From assembly GCF_049243985.1 (NCBI RefSeq), contig NC_135371.1, forward strand, positions 2,753,501-2,817,500: a stretch of 64,000 nucleotides of DNA, in the 5' to 3' direction. The position numbers and the translations under genes were made by a program. The notes under the pieces were generated by a model. The model made no database searches and had not been told where the DNA came from. It was given only the letters and a program-made list of their open reading frames with translations. This stretch comes from Paroedura picta (lineage: Eukaryota; Chordata; Lepidosauria; Squamata; Gekkonidae). Positions 41,006-53,749 of the stretch are shown piece by piece. How positions within the stretch are numbered: the stretch's first letter is position 1; each line of letters starts with the position of its first letter.

Positions 41006-43872
41006 CTGGAATAAAGTGAGAGATCCCATGAACACCTGGGAGGGCAGGTAAGGTCCCAAGGCACCTAACTGTCTGCAGGAGGAAGGGCTAATGGACTTCC
41101 ACAGGTTGCCCCATCTTAGCCACCTCACCTCAACTTTCCCCAGAATATGTACTATTCAAGGATCCCTCATCCCCCTCAAGAGCCACCACTGACCCTCCAA
41201 ATCCCACTCCCCAGAAGGCTTCCCTCCCTCCTTAATTCTTGGCCTCATTGATTGTACCAAACCAAATGTTGCTCAGAAGAGAATCAAAAATCCCCCCTGG
41301 CTATTCCCCTGCCTGTTCTCTTGGCATAACGGGGAAGGAGACTCACTCTCAGCCAGCTCATTTGGGAAGGAGATTTGCTCTTGGGACCCTCCTGCCAAAC
41401 CCTTCAGTCTTTCTTCAGATGCCAGGCCATGGTCTGTCTCCATCAAAGGCTCTCTTATGCTTCTGGATCCTTTTGCTGAGAAAGAGAGAAAGTGATCATT
41501 CCTCTACGGAGAAGGAAAGAAATTTTTTCCGCACAGTCAGAAACATGGCCAAGATCATAGCCCATAATCCAAACCGTTTCAAGCGGGGAAATATACCCGA
41601 GTTCCTCTCAAGGATTCCAGCGATTACTGAATTATCCGGTCTGACTTGACTTGCTTATTTTGCTCTCCCTACAGCTAACATCCTTAGCTTTTTGAAGACA
41701 CACCTGTCACCATTAGTGAATTGTGAGAAGCTGTATCCAGTTGCATAACCAGGAGGGAAGGTGAACTGGGAGGGTGCTGAGAGCCTCAGTCAAATTCTGT
41801 CATGGAGGTTCTGTGTTTGGTTCATTTGGATCAGCTGACTCTAAAGAGGTAGACATGATACTATCTGTGTATCTAGTTGTATCTAGTTGCATAACTAGAA
41901 GGGAAAGGGAACGGGGAAGGTGCCAGCAGTAAAACTCTGTCAAGGAGGACCCATGCTGGGGTCATTTGGATCAGCCGGATCGAGAGGTAGAAATTATCAC
42001 ATCCATGTACACCAAAGGCAAGTCATGTGAACTTTATGCTCATGCTGTATTAGCGTGATTTGGTATTTTCTTGCCGCATTGTGATTAGTTTTATTTTGAG
42101 TAACTTGGGCTACAGCTAGAATATTTAAGTGGTAACAAGAGGTACCATCTAGTAGAAGGCATTTCATGTATCCGATAAAACAGTTAGCTTTTCGTGCTTT
42201 ACTCTTGCAGAGCTGCAGAAAAGGTGCTGGTTAGCGATGTCTTGTTTTTACAATCTTCATAAAGATTTAGATAAAGCTTTAAAGGGTCTACTTTCTCCTG
42301 AGCAGTTTCCTAATGAACCCACTGTACTGGGTGGTGCTCAGGGACAAAGAGTAGTGACCCAAAAGGATCCTGCTTTAGATCTTTTCCAGATCACTGGCAA
42401 AGCAGATCTTAGTAATCCTATTCAAGACTGAGTGGATGTTGTAAAGGTTGGCAACAGAGAAAGGAGAATCTGGCCCCTACCCAGGTCTTTCTGAGGGCCT
42501 CTCACCCCCTGTACTTCAAGCCAGGACGCCTGTGTGAGACTCTTACCCAGAGAGATCACCGTCTCAGAGTTCTCCAGCATGACTTCTCTGTAGAGAGCTC
42601 TCTGGCTCGGATCCAGCAGGGCCCATTCTGCCTCGGTGAGAGAGACAGACACCTCCTTAAAGGAGAAGGGTACCTGAAAGAAAAGGCAGATTCTCTCCTC
42701 AGAGATGATATCAGGCAGAGAATGCAGACTGGACGGATAGGGCGTATGGCTTGGGAGGGGTAAAGGGAGCGGCGTACAGAGCATCTCTTGTCTAGAATCC
42801 TTGTAGAAAGGAGGGAAGATCCGGGCTGTTCCCCCTCATCTCCCCTACCTCGACAGGAAGTGAATCAGCCATTTCCACAGCTCCGAAAAGGTGACAGCCG
42901 AACAGCATCTCTCCAGTGCCTGTTGGTGAGAGAAGGGAGGGAGGAGGGGCATTTGTCGTGAATCCCTATTCCGTTAACTTCTTCCTTCCCTGCTTCATTC
43001 CCCCCACCCGTGCTAGGAGCTTGAAACCTCATCCTGCGTCACATTCACAGGATGACCCAACTGTATGCAGGCAAAATAAGCCCTCACCACAAGGAAGGAC
43101 ATCTTGGACATGGCCCTTGGCCCGCGCCCACTGCCCTTGCTCCAAGGAAGCTGCTTCCACCTCAGAGAACATGACCTCTGTCTTCACGGATGGGGCCTGC
43201 AGCTGAAACGGCAATAAGAGAAGGGTACGAGATGGGATGGAAAAGAGACTAAGGGATGGATCCTGTCCCCCTCCCAGGCTCTGCCTCCTTCCATCAGCTG
43301 CCCTGATGACTTACGTGAAAGGATAAGAAATTCTCTAGAAGAGGCTTCTGAAGGAGACTGCTAAATCTACCCTTTCACAAATGTTTGGCAGGGAATCTTT
43401 AAGAAGGGACCAGAACTCGTTTGAATTGGAGATACCTGGAGGAAAGCCCTCTCACCTGCTCTGCCTGCCTCTTCTCCTCTGCCTGGCTTAGGACGAAACC
43501 TTCGGCCAGGGCCACCGCCTGGGAACTGGTCTCTGGCCCACATTCTCTGACCCAGCTCTGCATCTCCTGGGGCAAGATGGCCAGGAACTGCTCCAGGATC
43601 ACCCGGTCCAGGATCTGTTTCTTGGTGTGTCTCTCTGGCTCCAGCCAGCAAATGCAAAGTCCGTGGAGCCGGCTGCAAACCTCTCGGGGCCCATTGGCCT
43701 CTTGATATCGGAACTTCCGGAAACGCTGCCCATCCGAGATCTCAGTGACCTGATGACTGATCTCTGGCACAGAAGTACTCCAGAATTCGATACCATTTTG
43801 AATTTGGGTGGGAGGGAGGCCTTTAATTGCCATCTTGCCGGTTTCAGATCCTTCTATGTCCCACTCTTCCAT
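39645..43872 (-). CDS. Gene 5: SCAN-KRAB-C2H2 zinc finger protein
   Basis: Predicted 739 residues. Exons: SCAN 43456-43902 (ATG at 43872), linker 43088-43202, short exon 42849-42919, KRAB 42547-42673, post-KRAB 41347-41475, fingers 39645-41005; coding total 2220 bases, in phase. The linker exon reads [20 protein letters not shown] and uses a GTGAGG donor. The short exon ends in GAG, giving PVE before KRAB where the other genes have PVQ. KRAB starts VPFSFKEV. The short-to-linker intron is only 168 bp, against 893 to 1529 bp in genes 1 to 4 and 7. First exon ends at 44841. Closest relative overall is gene 6. Confidence 0.9.
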
Positions 43873-44568
43873 TTCCTTCTTCTTCTCTTAGGTCTCTTCT
43901 GGCTATGAAATGATGCCTTTTGTCATGTGACTGTGAAGAGAGACTTCTTTTCTTTGGGGGGGGACAAGAGACAGAGACAGTATCAGGTCACCAGGAAACC
44001 CAAGAAGAATTGCCCTGGTGGGTCAGAACAAAAGTGCTTCTTGTGGTTCATAAACCAGGCGTAGTATCATTTGGCTACATCACGTATCAGGCTAGTTGAG
44101 AGACGCCTCCTGGCCTTGCGTATGTGTGCAGCAGAGTGCTGAAGGGGGGTGTGTGGCTACATTAGCATGCCCTGCCCCTCAGAGGGGAGTCGCCTGGTGG
44201 TATAGTGGGCGGCCCTTGGGGGTGTTCCCGGGTGCACCGGAGCCTTTGCTGGTCTTTCCACCCCTAAAGAATTGAGTTTTTATATTGTTTCACTCCGCTC
44301 CTAGGTGGGCCTTAGGCTTCAGCTGCCAGGCCTGGCCCTCCACAGTGGGAAGGCCTCTGGGTCTCAGGATGGGGCTGCAGCCGGTTCCTTCTTTCTCTTC
44401 CAAAAGAGAAATTTGGCTTGTTTCTGGTAGGTTAAAATGTTTGGCTCCCTTTTGGTAGGTAGGTTAAAATCACCATCCGCTCAATATCAGTTTCGTAGAC
44501 ACCAATTCTCGCCCCACCCCAGAAAACCACACTGCAGCCGCACAGAGGCACAAGCCGGGCCCACAGGG

Positions 44569-44778
44569 GGTTGTCAACCTCCAGGCGGGGCCTGCAGTTC
44601 TCCCGGAATTGCAACCGGCCTCCCCTGGAGGAAATGGCTGCCAGGGAGGCCTCTCTGGCCGGGCCCCCATCATATAGCTCTCTGGCATCCCCAGCTGACC
44701 CCCCCAACCCAAAACCTGCGTTTCCCAGAATGCCCCTCCCGAAAGGCGCAGCCGTTTCTCATCCGGGAGTTGGCAACC
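44569..44778. repeat. 210-bp intron-1 repeat with inverted ends, gene 5
   Basis: Same element. On its low-coordinate side gene 5 has the AAAAGAGAAATTTGGC form of intron 1, shared only with gene 2. Confidence 0.65.
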
Positions 44779-44840
44779 CCACGATAAGCCCCCCCCCCGA
44801 GGCTTTAAAGTTTATTGACCCTCCCTCGCCGCCCCCTTAC

Positions 44841-45180
44841 CTGCGGGGCGGACCTGCCTGCCGTGACGCTTTTCCGGTCCACTTTCCGCATTGAGAAGCC
44901 AAACCCCGCCCCCCGGAAAGGAGCCTGTCCTCCCACCCCTGCTCGGCCACTCTCGCCGACGCCTCGCTGGTCTTAACCCTTCCCGTGCTGCAGCCAAAAG
45001 AAAACCGCCTCCCGCCCACTGGGCTCCCCCGCGGGGCTTCAGCCAGGCTGCCCTCCCCCCCCCCCGCTCTGAGGGGGCTGCTCCGGAGTCACTCCGGAGG
45101 GGGATCCCGTTCCTCTTTCGCGTCCGCCGCTCCTTCTGCCTCCAGCTCCGATTTGGGCTGCGATCCTGAAGGGATGGGGA
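44841..45180 (-). promoter_or_regulatory. Gene 5 first exon and CpG-rich promoter
   Basis: Donor CCCGCAG|GTAAGG at 44841; shared block in the form AACCCTTCCCGTGCTGCAG at 44972-44993, with GC boxes and further CpG-rich DNA above it. Confidence 0.65.
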
Positions 45181-45539
45181 GGGCGGATCGCGGAGGGACC
45201 TCCGAGGGGGCAGAAAGGGCCCGCAGCAGAACACAGAAGTCGCCAGTGGGGCTTCAAAGGTCGCCTCAAGTCATTCTTCTGATGATGATGGTTCCACGTT
45301 TCTTAGACTCATTGTTTAGTTTCCCCCCTCTAGTTTCTATCTGAGATAACATTCTTTAAAAGCCAGCAGAAAGCAGCCTGCCGTGAGTTTTCAACACTCT
45401 TTCTGGGAGGGAAGGGACTGCCAGGGAGGATGGGGAATTTGGGCATCCCCTCTAAGTCCCATTGCTTGCTCCACACATACCAGGCCTGGTGGCAGACATT
45501 CCCTCATGCCTCTGAATAAGGGTTCGCCACAGACGTAAG

Positions 45540-46593
45540 CTAAAGCCTTTGTGTGGAGCACAACAAATTGTGGCAAGTTCTTAAAGAGGTGGGAATACCA
45601 GAGCATCTGATTTGTCTCCTGAGAAATTTATATGCAGGTCAAGAAGCAACAGTGAGAACCGGGCATGGAATCACTGATAGGTTCAGAATTGAGAAAGGAG
45701 TTCGGCAAGGCTGTATACTGTCGCCTTGCCTATTTAACTTGTATGCGGAGCACATCACGAGAAAGGCGGGATTAGAGGAGTCATAAATTGGGAACAAGAT
45801 CACAGGGAGAAATGTGTCAACAACCTCAGATATGCAGATGATACCACTCTATTGGCAGAAAGCGAAGAGGAACTAAAGGAGCCTGTTGATGCGGAGAGTG
45901 CAAATGTTGGCTTGAAACTCGGCACCAAGAAAACAAAGATCACAGCATCTGTCCCTCTCAATTCCTGGCAAATAGATGGGGAAGAAATTGAGATAGTGAC
46001 AGATTTTATTTTCCTGGGCTCCAAGATCACTGCAGATGGGGACTGCAGCAAAGAAATTAAAAGACGCTTGCTACTGGGGAGGAAAGTTATGGCAAATCTA
46101 GGCAGCATCCTAAAAAGCAGAGACATCACCCTGCCAACAAATGTGCGTTTAGTCAAGGCTATGGTCTTCCCAGTTGCAATGTATGGCTGCGAAAGTTGGA
46201 CCATAAGGCCGAGCGTCAAAGAATTGAGGATTTTGAACTCTGGTGCTGGAGAAGACGCTTCTTATGGGCCCCTTGGATTGCAAGGCGATCAAACCGGTCA
46301 GTCCTAGAGGAGATCAGCCCTGCTTGTTCCTTAGAAGGCCAGATCCTGAAGATGAAACTCATATAGTTTGGCCACCTCATGAGAAGGAAGGACTCCCTGG
46401 AGAAGAGCCTAATGCTGGGAGCGATCGAGGGCAAAAGAAGAAGGGGACGACAGAGAATGAGGTGGCTGGATGGAGTCACTGAAGCAGTAGGTGCAAACTT
46501 AAATGGACTCTGGGGAATGGTAGAGGACAGGAAGGCCTGGAGGATCATTGTCCATGGGGTCGTGATGGGTCGGACACGACTTCGCACCTAACG
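45540..46593 (+). mobile_element. RTE/BovB LINE fragment with RT and C-terminus
   Basis: Reads BovB reverse transcriptase: LLRNLYAGQEATVRTGHG, KGVRQGCILSPCLFNLY, LRYADDTTLLAE (45831-45842 encodes YADD), then DFIFLGSKITADGDCSKEI, AMYGCESWTI and KRRRGRQRMRWLDGVTEA to RTRLRT. Frame breaks (a TAA after GLEES, shifts near 46230 and a stop in the KLI-FGH region) show it is dead. The 5' end is lost within the RT domain. It lies upstream of gene 5. Confidence 0.92.
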
Positions 46594-47089
46594 ACAATAT
46601 AAACTTAGGAGAAAAGTGTGGTGTTCCTTTAACACCATGAGGGATGTAGTTGAGGGCTTCAAAGATGGCTAAAACTCCTTCCAGCTAGCACATTTTATAT
46701 ACTGCTTTCTGTTAGGGTACAATATCTGTTTCTATTCAAGCTCTTCACAGGAGTCTCTATGATGCCCATGCCGGTCCTGCTATCACCGTGCCTGGACACG
46801 GCATGTCCCATTAAGGACAATCAAGTATTATTCCAGAAGGGAGAACTTGTTGTATAAAATAATACAGCTGGGTCTACACAGGAGGGGGGAGAAGGGAGGC
46901 CCTCCCCCCCATAACCCCGGAGGGCTCTTAGATGCTGTTGGATAGTGGCGCTCCTAGTGGCGGTTTACAGTGGAAACTTTCATAAAACAAAACAAAATAA
47001 TAAACGTCTTGACTCAGATATAGAACAGCGTTAACAATGAGAACTTGCATTTATAATTCAATATTCAACATTCAGCATTCAGTGACTCA

Positions 47090-47440
47090 AATGTGACTGC
47101 ACTGTGATCAGTCACAACACAGTTCTCAGAGTGCTTCATTCCCATGTCTCCCTCCTGGCCTTGTGCATGTGGGGGGCAGAAAGCTGACAGCAGCCACTCA
47201 GAGGTGAGTCACCTCGAGACATAACTGGAGGCCTTTGGGGGTGTCCCTATGTGCATTGGTAGCATTGCCAGCCTTTCTCCAACTAAGTTCTTAGCATTCT
47301 CCTCTCATGCCGTGGGCGGGCCTTAGGCATTTGCTGGCAGCCCCAGCCCCAGAAATAGCGCTGGCTGTGCATGAGGCCAGTGTTAGATCTTCTGGGATGG
47401 GGTCAGCAATTAAACGTGTTCTCCTTGAAGTTAGATCCAG
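47090..47440. repeat. Intron-1-like direct repeat in the 3' flank of gene 6
   Basis: Same blocks as in the other units, and like gene 2 it continues through GGCAGCCCCAGCCCCAGAAA and TCTGGGATGGGGTCAGC, which align with the end of the intron 1 segment. Confidence 0.65.
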
Positions 47441-47473
47441 GTTGGCCTGATGTAGGTACACCATAAACAAACT

Positions 47474-47479
47474 TTTATT
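47474..47479 (-). terminator. Poly(A) signal of gene 6
   Basis: AATAAA on the gene strand about 95 bp after the stop codon, same context as genes 1 and 2. The distal motif is changed to TATTATTCC near 46828. Confidence 0.65.
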
Positions 47480-47573
47480 CAAGGTATGAGTAAGCATGTA
47501 TACTTCTTCAGATACATGCACACCAAAAGTTTGAAACCATGACCATGTAAATGTGCCACTGGACTGAAACATG

Positions 47574-48934
47574 TTATACTTTTTTATCTAAGTGGGTTTT
47601 AAGATGCCGTCGAAGATTGCCGCTCCGACCAAATCTCTTTTCACACTCTGAGCATTCAAAAGGCTTCTCCCCTGTGTGGGTTATCAGATGCCGTTGAAGA
47701 TAACTATTCTGAGTAAATCTCTTCCCACACTCTGAGCATTCAAAAGGCTTCTCCCCTGAGTGGGTTCTCTGATGCCGCTGAAGTTTACTCTCCTTACAAA
47801 ATCTCTTTCCACACTCTGAGCATTCAACAAGCTTCTCCCCTGAGTGGGTTTTCTGATGCCGCTGAAGGTTACTCTCCTTACAAAATCTCTTTCCACACTC
47901 TGAGCATTCAAAAGGCTTCTCCTCTGTGTGTGTTCTCTGATGATTTTGAAGATAAGCATTCTGAGTATATCTCTTTCCACACACCAAGCATTCAAAAGGT
48001 TTCTCTCCTATATGTGTTCTCTGATGCAGTTTAAGAGTCCTCCTTTCAGTGAATCTCTTTCCACACTCCAAGCATTCAAAAGGCTTCTCCCCTGTGTGAG
48101 TTCTTTGATGAAGTTCAAGTTTCCCACTCTGATGGAATCTCTTTCCACACTCTGAGCATTCAAAAGGTTTCACCCCTGTGTGAGTTCTCTGATGCTGTTG
48201 AAGACTGCCACTCTGACTGAACCTTTTCCCACACTCTGAGCATTCAAAAGGCTTCACCCCTGTGTGTGTTCTCTCATGCTGTTGAAGAGTGCCACTCCGA
48301 CTGAATCTCTTTCCACACTCTGAACATTTAAAAGGCTTCTCCCCTGTGTGGATTCTCTGATGTTGTTGAAGATGGTAACTCCGCGTGAATCTCTTTCCAC
48401 AATCTGGGCATTCAAAAGGCTTCTCCCCTGTGTGGATTATCTGATGCTGTTTAAGATGACTTTTCCAACTGAATCTCTTTCCACACTCCAAGCATTCAAA
48501 ACGCTTCTCCCCGGTGTGGGTTCTTTTATGCCCTCGAAGATAGGCTCTCCGAGTGAATCTCTTTCCACAATCTGAGCATTGAATAGGTCTCACCATTGTG
48601 TGGGTTCTCTGATGACTTTGAAGATCACAGTACAACCTGAATCGTTTCCGACACTCTGAACATTCAAAGGACTTAGCCGCTTGGTGCCAAAGGAGCTGTG
48701 ATATGTACCTGAAGTGCTTTCCCTGCTGAATGGCTGTTCTTGCCTTCATGATCCTCTGCTTTGGAAAATGTACACTGCGCTGTTTTCCATCTGCATATCC
48801 AACCGTTTGACTGCTTCTCTTTATCTGGGGTATGATTCTACCTCTTGTGTTTTCTTTCCAGTCTTCATTTTTAACTCCATCTAGCAACTGTTGAACCAAT
48901 TCCACTCCCTCCTCATTCATCTGATCATCCCCTG
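47574..48934 (-). CDS. Gene 6 finger exon: 13 C2H2 units
   Basis: Begins [15 protein letters not shown]; the in-frame ATG here is incidental. Thirteen units, all ligands kept. Contact residues (-1,2,3,6): LCDS, RAYG, WSHQ, RYHQ, RGTQ, QGSQ, QGKL, ERTL, QAYN, KSNR, KSKR, QSYR, RGNR. Units 10 and 11 ([18 protein letters not shown]) are a local duplication not seen in gene 5, and unit 7 stands where gene 5 has two. Unit 11 starts LVEC in place of PFEC, and unit 13 has CEKRF. Ends LDKKV. Confidence 0.92.
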
Positions 48935-51800
48935 CTGGAATAAAGTGAGAGATCCCATGAACACCTGGGAGGGCAGGTAAGGTCCCAAGGCATCTAACTG
49001 ACTGCAGGAGGAAGGGCTAATGGACTTCCACAGGTTGCCTCATCTTAGCCACCTCACCTCAACTTTCCCCAGAATATGTACTATTCAAGGATCCCTCATT
49101 CCCCTCAAGAGCCACCACTGAGCTCCTGATCCTCCAAATCCAACTCCCCAGAAGGCTTCCCTCCCTCCTTACTTCTTGGCCTCATTGATTGTACCAAACC
49201 AAATGTTACTCAGAAGAGAATCAAAAATCCCCCATAGCTATTCCCCTGCCTGTTCTCTTGGCATAACGGGGAAGGAGACTCACTCTCAGCCAGCTCATTT
49301 GGGAAGGAGATTTGCTCTTGGGACCCTCCTGCCAAACTCTTCAGTCTTTCTTCAGATGCCAGGCCATGGTCTGTCTCCATCAAAGGCTCTCTTATGCTTC
49401 TGGATCCTTTTGCTGAGAAAGAGAGAAAGTGATCATTCCTCTACGGGGAAGGAAAGAAATTTTTTCCGCACAGTCAGAAACATGGCCAAGATCATAGCCC
49501 ATAATCCAAACCGTTTCAAGCGGGGAAAGATACCCGAGTTCCTCTCAAGGATTCCAGCGATTACTGAATTATCCGGTCTGACTTGACTTGCTGATTTTGC
49601 TCTCCCTACAGCTAACATCCTTAGCTTTTTGAAGACACACCTGTCACCATTAGTGAATTGTGAGAAGCTGTATCCAGTTGCATAACCAGGAGGGAAGGTG
49701 AACTGGGAGGGTGCTGAGAGCCTCAGTCAAATTCTGTCATGGAGGTTCTGTGTTTGGTTCATTTGGATCAGCTGACTCTAAAGAGGTAGACATGATACTA
49801 TCTGTGTATCTAGTTGTATCTAGTTGCATAACTAGAAGGGAAAGGGAACGGGGAAGGTGCCAGCAGTAAAACTCTGTCAAGGAGGACCCATGCTGGGGTC
49901 ATTTGGATCAGCCGGATCGAGAGGTAGAAATTATCACATCCATGTACACCAAAGGCAAGTCATGTGAACTTTATGCTGTGTTAGCGTGATTTGGTATTTT
50001 CTTGCCGCATTGTGATTAGTTTTATTTTGAGTAACTTGGGCTACAGCTAGAATATTTAAGTGGTAACAAGAGGCACCATCTAGTAGAAGGTATTTCATGT
50101 ATCCGATAAAACAGTTAGCTTTTCGTGCTTTACTCTTGCAGAGCTGCAGAAAAGGTGCTGGTTAGCGATGTCTTGTTTTTACAATCTTCATAAAGATTTA
50201 GATAAAGCTTTAAAGGGTCTACTTTCTCCTGTGCAGTTTCCTAATGAACCCACTGTACTGGGTGGTGCTCAGGGACAAAGAGTAGTGACCCAAAAGGATC
50301 CTGCTTTAGATCTTTTCCAGATCACTGGCAAAGCAGATCTTAGTAATCCTATTCAAGACTGAGTGGATGTTGTAAAGGTTGGCAACAGAGAAAGGAGAAT
50401 CTGGCCCCTACCCAGGTCTTTCTGAGGGCCTCTCACCCCCTGTACTTCAAGCCAGGACGCCTGTGTGAGACTCTTACCCAGAGAGATCACCGTCTCAGAG
50501 TTCTCCAGCATGACTTCTCTGTAGAGAGCTCTCTGGCTCGGATCCAGCAGGGCCCATTCTGCCTCGGTGAGAGAGACAGACACCTCCTTAAAGGAGAAGG
50601 GCACCTGAAAGAAAAGGCAGATTCTCTCCTCAGAGATGATACCCGGCAGAGAATGCAGACTGGACGGATAGGGCGTATGGCTTGGGAAGGGTAAAGGGAG
50701 CGACATACAGAGCATCTCTTGTCTAGAAACCTTGTAGAAAGGAGGGAAGATCCAGGCTGTTCCCCCTCATCTCCCCTACCTGGACAGGAAGTGAATCAGA
50801 CATTTCCACAGCTCCGAAAAGGTGACAGGCGAACAGCATCTCTCCAGTGCCTGTTGGTGAGAGAAGGGAGGGAGGAGGGGCATTTGTCCTGAATCCCTAT
50901 TCCGTTAACTTCTTCCTTCCCTGCTTCATTCCCCCCACCCGTGCTAGGAGCTTGAAACCTCATCCTGCGTCACATTCACAGGATGACCCAACTGTATGCA
51001 GGCAAAATAAGCCCTCACCACAAGGAAGGCCATCTTGGACATGGCCCTTGGCCCTCGCCCACTGCCCTTGCTCCAAGAAAGCTGCTTCCACCTCAGAGAA
51101 CATGACCTCTGTCTTCACGGATGGGGCCTGCAGCTGAAACGGCAATAAGAGAAGGGTACGAGATGGGATGGAAAAGAGACTAAGGGATGGATCCTGTCCC
51201 CCTCCCAGGCTCTGCCACCTTCCATCAGCTGCCCTGATGACTTACGTGAAAGGATAAGAAATTCTCTAGAAGAGGCTTCTGAAGGAGACTGCTAAATCTA
51301 CCCTTTCACAAATGTTTGGCAGGGAATCTTTAAGAAGGGACCAGAACTCGTTTGAATTGGAGATACCTGGAGGAAAGCCCTCTCACCTGCTCTGCCTGCC
51401 TCTTCTCCTCTGCCTGGCTCAGGACGAAACCTTCGGCCAGGGCCACCGCCTGGGAACTGGTCTCTGGCCCACATTCTCTGACCCAGCTCTGCATCTCCTG
51501 GGGCAAGATGGCCAGGAACTGCTCCAGGATCACCCGGTCCAGGATCTGTTTCTTGGTGTGTCTCTCTGGCTCCAGCCAGCAAATGCAAAGTCCGTGGAGC
51601 CGGGTGCAAACCTCTCGGGGCCCATCAGCCTCTTGATATCGGAACTTCCGGAAATGCTGCCCATCCGAGATCTCAGTGACCTGATGACTGATCTCTGGCA
51701 CAGTTCTCCAGAATTCGATACCATTTTGAATTTGGGTGGGAGGGAGGCCTTTAATTGCCATCTTGCCGGTGGCAGATCCTTCTATGTCCCACTCTTCCAT
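47574..51800 (-). CDS. Gene 6: SCAN-KRAB-C2H2 zinc finger protein
   Basis: Predicted 738 residues. Exons: SCAN 51387-51830 (ATG at 51800), linker 51019-51133, short exon 50780-50850, KRAB 50478-50604, post-KRAB 49284-49412, fingers 47574-48934; coding total 2217 bases, in phase. The SCAN exon is one codon shorter than in genes 1 to 5 (FWRTVPEIS for [10 protein letters not shown]). The short exon reads [18 protein letters not shown], with alanine where all others have glycine. It shares with gene 5 the 168-bp short-to-linker intron and the 1.07-kb KRAB to post-KRAB intron. First exon ends at 52757. Confidence 0.9.
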
Positions 51801-52484
51801 TTCCTTCTTCTTCTCTTAGGTCTCTTCTGGCTATGAAATGATGCCTTTTGTCATGTGACTGTGAAGAGAGACTTCTTTTCTTTGGGGGGGGGACAAGAGA
51901 CAGAGACAGTATCAGGTCACCAGGAAACCCAAGAAGAATTGCCCTGGTGGGTCAGAACAAAAGTGCTTCTTGTGGTTCATAAACCAGGCTTAGTATCATT
52001 TGGCTACATCACGTATCAGGCTAGTTGAGATACGCCTCCTGGCCTTGCGTATGTGTGCAGCAGAGTGCTGATGGTGGGTGTGTGGCTACATTAGCATGCC
52101 CTGCCCCTCAGAGGGGAGTCGCCTGGTGGTATAGTGGGCGGCCCTTGGGGGTGTTCCCGGGTGCACCGGAGCCTTTGCTGGTCTTTCCACCCCTAAAGAA
52201 TTGAGTTTTTAGATTGTTTCACTCCGCTCCTAGGTGGGCCTTAGGCTTCAGCTGCCAGGCCTGGCCCTCCACAGTGGGAAGGCCTCAGGGTCTCAGGATG
52301 GGGCTGCAGCCGGTTCCTTCTTTCTCTTCCAACAGGGGGGAAAAGACCAGCTTCCTGCTTTCTTTCGTTGTTGGCAGGTTAGAATGACCAGCCGCCCGAT
52401 ATCCCTTCCACAGACACCAATTCTCGCCCCACCCCAGAAAACCACACTGCAGCCGCACAGAGGCACAAGCCGGGCCCCCAGGGG

Positions 52485-52694
52485 GGTTGTCAACCTCCAG
52501 GCGGGGCCTGCAGTTCTCCCGGAATTGCAACCGGCCTCCCCTGGAGGAATTGGCTTCCAGGGAGAGCTCTCTGGCCGGGCCCCCATCATATAGCTCTCTG
52601 GCATCCCCAGCTGACCCCCCCAACCCAAAACCTGCGTTTCCCAGAATGCCCCTCCCGAAAGGCGCAGCACTTTCTCATCCGGGAGTTGGCAACC
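52485..52694. repeat. 210-bp intron-1 repeat with inverted ends, gene 6
   Basis: Same element as in genes 2 to 5, next to the form of intron 1 shared with genes 3 and 4. Confidence 0.65.
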
Positions 52695-52756
52695 CCACGA
52701 TAAGCCCCCCCCCCGAGGCCTTAAAGTTTATTGACCCTCCCTCGCCGCCCCCTTAC

Positions 52757-53540
52757 CTGCGGGGCGGACCTGCCTGCCGTGACGCTTTTCCGGTCCTCTT
52801 TCCGCATTGAGAAGCCAAACCCCGCCCCCCGGAAAGGAGCCTGTCCTCCCACCCCTGCTCGGCCACTCTCGCCGACGTCTCGCTGGTCTTAACCCTTCCC
52901 GTGCTGCAGCCAAAAGAAAACCGCCTCCCGCCCACTGGGCTCCCCCGCGGGGCTTCAGCCAGGCTGCCCTCCCCCCCCCCGCTCTGAGGGGGCTGCTCCG
53001 GAGTCACTCCGGAGGGGGATCCCGTTCCTCTTTCGCGTCCGCCGCTCCTTCTGCCTCCTGCTCCGATCTGAACCGGGGGGGGGGGGAGGGCGGATCGCGG
53101 AGGGCCCTCCGAGGGGGCAGAAAGGGCCCCAGGGGGGCTGGGCGGGAGGGGACGGGGAGGCCCGGAGGGGAGGCTGGAGCAGGACGCCCCTCGGCCGGCC
53201 CGCCTGCAGCCCCGCGGGAGAGGCGGTGGAGAGGGGGGTCTCCTCCCTGCATTCCCCCCGGAAACCCGGCTCCAGCCCCAGGGAGGCACGTGGTGGGGGA
53301 GGCCCACTTTTCTCCCGGGAAAAGCGGGGGAGGGCTGTCTCCGGGGGGAGGGGTCTTGGGTGGGCCGGAGAACACTGGAGGGGGGGAAGGTTCCCATCTG
53401 AGGAGCTCCTTTCCCCCAAATTCCCACAATGGCCAGGAACTGCCCCCCCCCCCCCGGGAGTTGAGAACCCACTGCCCACGGAAATCCGTGGCTGACTCTG
53501 ATTGCGGCCCCCCCTCGCCTAAGGTGACCAGGTTTTAACA
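52757..53540 (-). promoter_or_regulatory. Gene 6 first exon and extended CpG-rich promoter
   Basis: Donor CCCGCAG|GTAAGG at 52757; AACCCTTCCCGTGCTGCAG at 52888-52909. The CpG-rich, G-run-rich DNA continues to about 53540, further than in genes 2 to 5, as expected if this is the outermost copy of the duplicated block. Open frames across it reflect base composition. Confidence 0.65.
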
Positions 53541-53749
53541 TTGGTAAAGCGGAGGGGAACATTGACCAGGACGGTTCTTGATTAAAAATTTGGTCTGTAT
53601 GGAGCAACAAAGTTTCATAGAATGCAAAAATAGTACTGTAATATATATTTTTTTAATTTCAACTTAAGTACAATTTGCCAGGTACCCCCAGATGTCCCTC
53701 CACAAGTGGGACAATCTGGTCACCTTACCCTCGCCCCATCGCCTTACCT

